A DNA stretch of 51,685 bases from Bacteroidales bacterium (GTDB lineage Bacteria; Bacteroidota; Bacteroidia; Bacteroidales; UBA932): the NCBI GenBank assembly GCA_016288055.1, contig JAEEXZ010000008.1:1-51685 (forward strand), in the 5' to 3' direction. Numbering within the stretch: the stretch's first letter is position 1; each line of letters starts with the position of its first letter. The translations under genes were made by a program, and so were the position numbers. The notes under the pieces were generated by a model. That model saw nothing but the letters and a program-made list of their open reading frames with translations, did not search any database and had not been told where the DNA came from. Positions 45,895 to 51,685 of the stretch are shown here, in pieces.

Positions 45895-47472
45895 ATGTAC
45901 TGCCCGGGTTTTATTATCGGACTGGTCTCCATACTGCTCATTTCAGGGGGTTCCAGAGAGTCTTCCCACCAGCTCAAAGCCGCCCTGGTCCAACTGGACC
46001 GGCTGCTGGAAGATGAGAAAGCCATCACGGCCAGAAAGCAGACGCGCATCGAAGCGTTCCGCAGTCAGTTGGAAGCAGTCAACTCCGACCAGCTCCGCTT
46101 TCACCTGCAAAAGTGCCTCTACGAAGAGTACGCAAGATACGACCTGGACTCGGCCCTGAGATACGCCCACCTGGAAGAGGAAACGGCCCGCCGCATCGGA
46201 GACCGGACCCTCATCAACGCTGCCCTCAACGACCGGGCAGACCGCTACGTCATTTCCGGAATGTACCGCTATGCAGAGGAAGTGCTGAATAAAATGGACA
46301 TAAGGCCTGACGACGCCCCGCAGGCGCTGGTCACATACTACAGGACCCTCATCACACTCCACCACGGCCTCAATATCACCAACAAGGACCCCCTGTTCAA
46401 AGAGCGCCTGGATACGAAGGAACACTATTACCGCAACCTGATCTTCAGCGCGGCCGACACCACCGTCCTGTTCTACCATACGTACATGGCGGAAAACGAG
46501 ATGGACAGCGGACATCCTGAACAGGCACGGGCCCAGCTGGAAAAGTATCTGGGCACGGGCCCCACAAATCCGGACGAGCTGTCCATCCTGCACTACTGCA
46601 TAGCCAAGACCTACCAGCAGGAGGATAACGCGGAAATGGCTCTCACCCACTACGCCATCAGCGCATGCATGGACATAAAAGAGGATGTGCGCTCTTCCCG
46701 TTCCCTCATCAAGACAGCCCGCCTGGCCATGCTGCAGGGCCATACGGACCGGGCATTCTCCTACATCACACGCGCCTACAATAACGCGACGATAGCCGAC
46801 GCCCGCGTGTGCCTGGAGGAGATCGCCGGCTTCATGCCGGAAATCACATCCTCCTACGACGAAGTAAGCAAACAGCGATACAACGGAATCCTCATTATCA
46901 TGATGCTGCTGGCCCTGCTGCTTACAGCCAGTATCATCATCCTGCTGTTGATACGCCAGTATCAGATGCGGCTCAAACACTCCCTCGTCCGCATCAAGGA
47001 AGCCAACGAACTGCGGGAAGCGACCCTGGGACAGTATGCCGCCATGTTTGCCTCCCATATCAACAGCCTGGAAGAATACCGTTCCTCCATCCGCGTCGTG
47101 GCCAAGTCAAAGGACATTGACGAGATCATCCAGTCGCTCCGTTCCGACGATTTCATCGACGCCAAGCGCGAAACCCTGCTCAAAGAGTTCGACAAAACGT
47201 TCCTCAGCGTCTTCCCCGACTTCGTCCGTCAGCTCAACGCCCTGCTCAAGGAAGACCACCAAATCGGGAAGAGCCTGCCCGAAGGCAAGCTCTCCAATGA
47301 ACTGCGCATCTTTGCGCTCATCCGTCTCGGGGTAACCGAATCGGCCGATATTTCCCGCTTCCTCAAGAAGTCTCCCTCCACCATCTACAATTACCGCGTC
47401 AAGCTGCGCAACGCCTCCATCTATCCCAACGAAGAGTTTGAGAAGCGGCTGATGGAGATCGGGAAGGCTTAG
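45895..47472 (+). CDS. Membrane-anchored TPR regulator of the DUF6377 type
   Basis: This 525-residue protein has an N-terminal hydrophobic signal (about 5-20), a TPR-like helical sensor region (25-320), one membrane helix (about 327-353, IIMMLLALLLTASIIILLLI), a short coiled coil, and a cytoplasmic C-terminal part ending in a helix-turn-helix (about 475-510, LGVTESADISRFLKKSPSTIYNYRVKLR). This layout matches DUF6377 regulators of Bacteroidota, which sit beside SusC/SusD operons. It probably senses a periplasmic signal and controls the divergent susC operon. The 3' end overlaps the convergent gene by 4 nt. Confidence 0.85.
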   Translation: MYCPGFIIGLVSILLISGGSRESSHQLKAALVQLDRLLEDEKAITARKQTRIEAFRSQLEAVNSDQLRFHLQKCLYEEYARYDLDSALRYAHLEEETARRIGDRTLINAALNDRADRYVISGMYRYAEEVLNKMDIRPDDAPQALVTYYRTLITLHHGLNITNKDPLFKERLDTKEHYYRNLIFSAADTTVLFYHTYMAENEMDSGHPEQARAQLEKYLGTGPTNPDELSILHYCIAKTYQQEDNAEMALTHYAISACMDIKEDVRSSRSLIKTARLAMLQGHTDRAFSYITRAYNNATIADARVCLEEIAGFMPEITSSYDEVSKQRYNGILIIMMLLALLLTASIIILLLIRQYQMRLKHSLVRIKEANELREATLGQYAAMFASHINSLEEYRSSIRVVAKSKDIDEIIQSLRSDDFIDAKRETLLKEFDKTFLSVFPDFVRQLNALLKEDHQIGKSLPEGKLSNELRIFALIRLGVTESADISRFLKKSPSTIYNYRVKLRNASIYPNEEFEKRLMEIGKA

Positions 47473-48293
47473 TAGGAAAGGACGGCCGTAACGGGATAGT
47501 GGTCGGACACGTACGGGCACTCCAGATACGGCTTCGTCACACGGGCGAATTCACTGCAGCGGGAGAACCCTGAATAAAAGATATAGTCGATGGGAGCCTT
47601 CTCCTCCGTTCCGTAGCCGTGATATGTGCTCTCGTTGGAGGTGACATCGGCCACCTCGCGTGCGTCCGTCATGACGGCGCGAAGGCCATTGAGGCAAGGG
47701 TCGTCGGGGAAAACGTTGAAGTCTCCCAGCAGGATCATGGGATAATTCTCCGGATTCATGGCGCCGATACGCTCCACCACCAGGGCGAGTCCCTTTTCGC
47801 GGGCCTCGGCCCCTACATGATCCAGATGCGTGTCCACGAAGTAGAAGTACTTGTCGGCCTTCACGTCATGCAGGAGGGCCCAGGTAGCAGTGCGCTTGCA
47901 CGCGGCATCCCAGCCTTTGGAAGGTTCGTCGGGCGTCTCCGACAGCCAGTAAGTGCCCCAGTCCTGCAGGGCCACACGGGTGGTGTCGTAGAACACGGCC
48001 ATGTGCTCTCCCCTGGCCTCTCCGTCCTCGCGCCCCACACCCACGTAGTTGTACATGGGACATTTCTCTACCAGGAAATCCAGCTGGAAACGCAGTCCTT
48101 CCTGAATGCCGAAAACGACCGGGCGCTGATCGAGGATCATTTCCGCGGCGGCGTCCTGGCGGTTGGGCCAGCTGTACTGGCCGTCATCGGCCGTACCGTA
48201 GCGGATATTGTAGGACATCACCTTCACAGGCGAAGAAGAGGTGCAGGCCACTATGACCAGGGCCGAAAAAAGAGCGAAAACAGTTTTCTTCAT
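47469..48293 (-). CDS. EEP-fold lipoprotein, second copy
   Basis: This 274-residue protein has lipobox IVAC (Cys17). EEP motifs are SYNIRYGTADDG, GIQEGL with the metal Glu, DTHLDHVG, LGDFNVFPDD and the terminal SDHYPV. This RYG/NRQ pattern (WPNRQ) is common in secreted Bacteroidota EEP proteins and in sphingomyelinase-like enzymes. Sequence similarity to the operon copy at 30645 is modest. It lies 7 nt after the upstream lipoprotein and converges on the regulator. The substrate is probably a phosphodiester or phosphomonoester, but is unproven. Confidence 0.8.
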   Translation of the reverse strand: MKKTVFALFSALVIVACTSSSPVKVMSYNIRYGTADDGQYSWPNRQDAAAEMILDQRPVVFGIQEGLRFQLDFLVEKCPMYNYVGVGREDGEARGEHMAVFYDTTRVALQDWGTYWLSETPDEPSKGWDAACKRTATWALLHDVKADKYFYFVDTHLDHVGAEAREKGLALVVERIGAMNPENYPMILLGDFNVFPDDPCLNGLRAVMTDAREVADVTSNESTYHGYGTEEKAPIDYIFYSGFSRCSEFARVTKPYLECPYVSDHYPVTAVLSY

Positions 48294-48300
48294 GATTAAA

Positions 48301-49449
48301 TTATCGAGTTAGCTTTCTGCCTTCCACATGGACGCGGGGCTGCGTCTTGCGAAGATAGTTTTTGGTATGCACAGGAGTGCGGTCGCCTTCCACCGTCGCC
48401 TTGGTACGCACCATGTCGATGACGTAGTTGTTCTTCTCACGGAAGGTGGGAATTGCTTCATGGAAGTGGGTCCAGGCGTCGTTCTTATAGCTGAACAGCG
48501 AATAATGCATGGCATTGTAGTGGGGGTTGTAGGTTACCCCGTTCACCTCATACTCCGTACAGCCGCCGATGAGACGGGTCTCGTCGCCCACGCTCTGGGC
48601 ATACGCAACCTCCCAGCCTTCGAAATCATCCACCTTTTCGCCGGAGCTTTCCACGTAAGTACCCACAAACATGTAGTCCACATCACCGAGGTTCTCATAG
48701 TCCTGATAAGAAGCGATGAACTGGATAAAGAAGGAAAGCGTACCGTCGGAGACATAACGTCCCTGGATCCAATCGTCGTCCTCGTTCATCTGGACCGCGC
48801 CGGCGGCAGGCCCCGTCTCCCACCCGTCAATACGGTAGAGATGGTTATTCTCGAAGGCCGATATCTCGATGTCATAGCCGACATAACCGTCGGAGACCGT
48901 CCATACGCCAATCCAGTTCAGGTAGGACGGCGTGGCCTCCTCCTCCTCGACTTCAATCTCGGAGACGCAGTAATTATAGGTGGGATTGCCCTTGGCGTCG
49001 CACTCGACGATGAAGGCCAGATAAGAGCCGTGGATCATGATGTCGAAATACTTCGTCTTGTCCGTCTTCGTAAAGACGTTCTTCATATCCTTCACAGCCA
49101 CGTTCTTGTTCTCTGCGATGGTTCTCAGGTCCTTCAGTTCACCCTCGATGAGTTTCTGGGGATCTGACTGATAGAAAGACTCATAGTCTGCCCGGGAAAG
49201 GGTGGAAAGGATAAAATATTGGGATCCCGTATAGGTAAACAGGAATTCTTCCAGGACCTCGTTGTCGAAGGTGGCGCGGCCTTCATACTTGACTTTCCAG
49301 TCCGGCCGGTTGGTGACTGTGATTTCCTCGCCCGTGTGTCCGCCGTGATGGCCTCCGGTTCCGGGACGATAAGGATTATAACGGGGCGTACAGCCCGCAA
49401 GTATCATGGCAGCTACAGCCAACCACGACAAGTAGCGCTTTGTCTTCAT
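48301..49449 (-). CDS. Uncharacterised surface lipoprotein
   Basis: The start at 49449 (MKTKRYLSWLAVAAMILAGC) gives 382 residues with lipobox LAGC (Cys20), followed by a Gly/His-rich linker (GTGGHHGGHTG) that might bind metal. I do not recognise the rest. It is rich in acidic and aromatic residues, with no transmembrane helices and with beta-sandwich-like stretches (WTVSDGYVGYDIEISAFENNHLY, YMFVGTYVE). It is co-transcribed with the EEP lipoprotein downstream and could be its binding partner. Confidence 0.6.
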   Translation of the reverse strand: MKTKRYLSWLAVAAMILAGCTPRYNPYRPGTGGHHGGHTGEEITVTNRPDWKVKYEGRATFDNEVLEEFLFTYTGSQYFILSTLSRADYESFYQSDPQKLIEGELKDLRTIAENKNVAVKDMKNVFTKTDKTKYFDIMIHGSYLAFIVECDAKGNPTYNYCVSEIEVEEEEATPSYLNWIGVWTVSDGYVGYDIEISAFENNHLYRIDGWETGPAAGAVQMNEDDDWIQGRYVSDGTLSFFIQFIASYQDYENLGDVDYMFVGTYVESSGEKVDDFEGWEVAYAQSVGDETRLIGGCTEYEVNGVTYNPHYNAMHYSLFSYKNDAWTHFHEAIPTFREKNNYVIDMVRTKATVEGDRTPVHTKNYLRKTQPRVHVEGRKLTR

Positions 49450-49469
49450 AGGCATTTTTAGATTTTACA

Positions 49470-49501
49470 CAAAGTTAAACAAAAACCCGGCCAAAGACAA
49501 A
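49470..49501 (-). promoter_or_regulatory. Promoter for the lipoprotein-EEP operon
   Basis: TTTG (49501-49498), 20 nt and TAACTTTG (49477-49470) on the minus strand are a perfect match. The TTTG is the end of the rpoC terminator T-tract. Confidence 0.75.
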
Positions 49502-49530
49502 AAAAGGCGCCTCCCGGATGGGGAGGCGCC
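49499..49530 (-). terminator. Rho-independent terminator of the rpoC operon
   Basis: GGCGCCTCCC/GGGAGGCGCC (10-bp GC-rich stem, 5-nt loop) is followed by seven T on the minus strand, 21 nt after the rpoC stop. Confidence 0.92.
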
Positions 49531-49550
49531 CGTTTCTATAGCATTGAGGT

Positions 49551-51685
49551 TTAAAGCTCGTTCATCAGGTCCATGGCGTCGGTCTTGGAGCCGACCACGA
49601 TGTCCTGGTAGCGGCTGAGACCGGTACCGGCAGGAATCAGGTGACCGCAGATGACGTTCTCCTTCAGACCCTCGAGGTTGTCCACGCGGGCGCGGATAGC
49701 AGCCTCGGAGAGGACCTTCGTCGTCTCCTGGAAGGAAGCGGCGGAGATGAAGGAATTGGTCTTCAGGGCGGCGCGGGTGATACCCTGCAGCACCTGGGAA
49801 GCGGTAGCGGGCTTGGCAGGACGGGCGGCGACCAGCTTGGCTCCCTGACGCTCCAGCGAGGAATTCTCGCCGCGCAGGTCGCGGGCGCTGATGATGTCAC
49901 CTTCCTGGAAGCGGACGCTGTCACCGGGATCCTCGACATAGTACTTGCCGAAGATTTCGTCGTTGCGGTCCATAAACTCCCACTTGTCCACCAGCTCCTC
50001 GGGGAGGAACTCGGTGTCACCGGGATCTCCGATCATGACCTTGCGCATCATCTGGCGGACGATGATCTCGAAGTGCTTATCGTTGATCTTAACGCCCTGC
50101 AGACGGTACACGGCCTGGATTTCGTTCACGATGTACTCCTGAGCCTTCACCGGACCGAGGATGTTCAGGATGTCGGTCGGGGAGGTGCCACCGTCGGAAA
50201 GACGGGAACCAGCGCGGACATAGTCGTTCTCCTGAACCAGGATCTGCTTGGTCATGGGAACCTCGTAGCGGCATTCCTTACCGGAACGGTTCTTCACGAT
50301 GATCTCACGCTTACCGCGCTTGACCTTACCCATGAGAACCTCACCGTTGATCTCGGAGAGAATGGCGGGGTTGGAAGGAGTACGGGCTTCGAAGAGTTCC
50401 GTAACACGGGGCAGACCGCCGGTAATATCGGAAGCCTTGCCGATGGCGCGGGGGATCTTGATGATGACGTCACCCACCTTCACGGCGTCGCCGTCGTTCA
50501 TCATGATGTGTGCGCCCACAGGCAGGTTGTACTGACGCAGGACAACGCCCTTGGCATCCACCACCAGCATGGCAGGACTCTTGGTCTTGTCACGGCCTTC
50601 GATAATCACCTTGTCGGTGTTGGTGGCGAATTCGTCGGCGCTCTCCTCGCGGTAGGTTACGCCTTCGACCATGTTCTCGAAGCGGATGGTACCGTCGTGT
50701 TCCACGATGGTGGTAGCGTTGTAAGCATCCCACTCGCAGATGAGGTCACCCTTCTTCACGTTGTCGCCATCCTTGAAGTACAGTGCGGAACCGTAAGGGA
50801 TGTCATACTGGGAGTAAGTCATTCCGGTGCGCTCGTCCACGATGCGGAGTTCGGTCATGCGGGAAACCACGATGGGGTTCACGCTGCCGTCCTCGTTGAC
50901 GCGGTCGATGGTGCGCAGTTCGTCGAACTGGAGCTTACCCTCGTACTTGGAGACGATGGTATTGTCGGCCACGGCACCGGATGCGGTACCACCCACGTGG
51001 AAGGTACGCAGCGTAAGCTGGGTACCAGGCTCACCGATGGACTGGGCGGCGATAACGCCAACCACTTCACCGGTCTCCACCATGCGGGAGGTAGCCAGGT
51101 TGCGGCCATAGCACTTGGCGCAGACACCCTTGCGGGATTCGCAGGTGAGAACGCTTCGGATTTCGACCTGCTCGATGGGGAGGGTATCGATGAGGGCGGC
51201 GACATCCTCGCGGATCTCTTCGCCGGCAGCGATGATGAGCTCTCCGTTGAGCGGGTTGTAGATATCGTGTACGGAAGTACGGCCCAGGATTCTCTCGCCC
51301 AGGGACTCGACCACCTCATCCTTGTTCTTGATGGCGGTGGCGATGAGGCCGCGGAGGGTACCGCAGTCGTCCTCGGTGATGATGACGTCATGGGAGACGT
51401 CCACCAGACGACGGGTGAGGTAACCGGCATCGGCCGTCTTCAGGGCGGTATCGGCCAGACCCTTACGGGCACCGTGGGTGGAGATGAAGTACTCCAGCAC
51501 GGTCATACCCTCTTTCAGGTTGGACACGATAGGGTTCTCGATGATCTCTGCACCGGCTGCGCCGCTCTTCTGGGGCTTGGCCATCAGGCCACGCATGCCG
51601 CAGAGCTGCTTGATCTGCTGGGTTGAACCACGGGCACCGGAATCCAGCATCATGTACACCGGGTTGAAGCCCTGCTGGTCGGCAG
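49551..51685 (-). CDS. rpoC: DNA-directed RNA polymerase beta' subunit, C-terminal half (cut by window edge)
   Basis: The open frame continues to the right edge; about 711 C-terminal residues are present. [16 protein letters not shown] and [12 protein letters not shown] belong to the bridge-helix/trigger-loop neighbourhood of beta'. The second zinc site ([15 protein letters not shown]), [10 protein letters not shown] and the C-terminal [17 protein letters not shown] confirm RpoC. The protein ends at LMNEL with a TAA at 49553-49551. It is closed by a strong terminator, and no other gene of this operon lies inside the window. Confidence 0.95.
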   Translation of the reverse strand, partial: ADQQGFNPVYMMLDSGARGSTQQIKQLCGMRGLMAKPQKSGAAGAEIIENPIVSNLKEGMTVLEYFISTHGARKGLADTALKTADAGYLTRRLVDVSHDVIITEDDCGTLRGLIATAIKNKDEVVESLGERILGRTSVHDIYNPLNGELIIAAGEEIREDVAALIDTLPIEQVEIRSVLTCESRKGVCAKCYGRNLATSRMVETGEVVGVIAAQSIGEPGTQLTLRTFHVGGTASGAVADNTIVSKYEGKLQFDELRTIDRVNEDGSVNPIVVSRMTELRIVDERTGMTYSQYDIPYGSALYFKDGDNVKKGDLICEWDAYNATTIVEHDGTIRFENMVEGVTYREESADEFATNTDKVIIEGRDKTKSPAMLVVDAKGVVLRQYNLPVGAHIMMNDGDAVKVGDVIIKIPRAIGKASDITGGLPRVTELFEARTPSNPAILSEINGEVLMGKVKRGKREIIVKNRSGKECRYEVPMTKQILVQENDYVRAGSRLSDGGTSPTDILNILGPVKAQEYIVNEIQAVYRLQGVKINDKHFEIIVRQMMRKVMIGDPGDTEFLPEELVDKWEFMDRNDEIFGKYYVEDPGDSVRFQEGDIISARDLRGENSSLERQGAKLVAARPAKPATASQVLQGITRAALKTNSFISAASFQETTKVLSEAAIRARVDNLEGLKENVICGHLIPAGTGLSRYQDIVVGSKTDAMDLMNEL

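Noticed and set aside
47469..48293. A second exodeoxyribonuclease III
   Set aside because: It has a lipoprotein signal and the FPDD/RYGTADDG pattern of secreted EEP phosphatases. True xth is present at 23791-24537.

Overview
This window is a GC-rich (by eye about 58%) piece of a Bacteroidota chromosome, most likely order Bacteroidales. The signs are a SusC/SusD pair, BACON, DUF1735, GLUG and DUF6377-type proteins, many Sec/lipoprotein signals ending in a lipobox Cys, no consistent Shine-Dalgarno sequences, and repeated promoters of the Bacteroidota form TTTG-N19-21-TAnnTTTG. The content does not fix genus or species. The two ends are cut inside genes: recJ on the left and rpoC on the right.

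Layout. (1) 1-7.4 kb, housekeeping: a tightly overlapping minus-strand operon (MBL hydrolase, biotin ligase, acyltransferase, esterase, shikimate kinase), then recJ with its own promoter, and a divergent plus-strand operon of two tandem deoxynucleoside kinases and an acyl-CoA ligase. (2) 7.4-17 kb: uvrA, an oxidoreductase and a GNAT, a REP-associated tyrosine transposase (RAYT) with two 100-bp pairs of palindromic units, a TGS/uridine-kinase-like nucleoside kinase, lysS and a SpoU methyltransferase. (3) 17-26 kb: ssb, aroE, a flippase-like membrane protein, a PfkB sugar/adenosine kinase with a small membrane exporter, a second RAYT inside nested inverted repeats, then cysS-xth-threonine aldolase. 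cysS carries a 76-bp palindrome inside its reading frame. (4) 26-30.6 kb: lipoproteins and outer-membrane barrels, with a truncated duplicate of a neighbouring gene tail that carries a promoter and lies against an orphan copy of the RAYT2 repeat. (5) 30.6-47.5 kb, the most distinctive region: a polysaccharide-utilisation-like operon of about 15 kb. (6) 47.5-51.7 kb: a two-gene lipoprotein/phosphatase unit and rpoC.

The region 5 operon reads susC, susD, two GLUG-repeat surface lipoproteins, a phosphodiester glycosidase (NAGPA/DUF2233) lipoprotein, an SGNH esterase, an organophosphate:phosphate antiporter-type MFS carrier, a fusion of a second NAGPA domain to a histidine acid phosphatase, and an endonuclease/exonuclease/phosphatase-fold lipoprotein. 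A TPR/DUF6377 membrane regulator is divergently transcribed. No classical glycoside hydrolase is present. Almost every enzyme would act on phosphodiester, phosphomonoester or ester bonds, so I infer a system for binding, uncovering, dephosphorylating and importing pieces of a phosphodiester-containing glycan or phospholipid head group. The true substrate cannot be read from the sequence.

The two RAYT modules and their repeats are the other notable theme. One family has three copies, each exactly 106 bp between CGTGGAG and CTCCACG, with a compensatory base-pair change in the inner hairpin. The other has four 47-bp units lying just after stop codons. No tRNA, rRNA or CRISPR array was seen.
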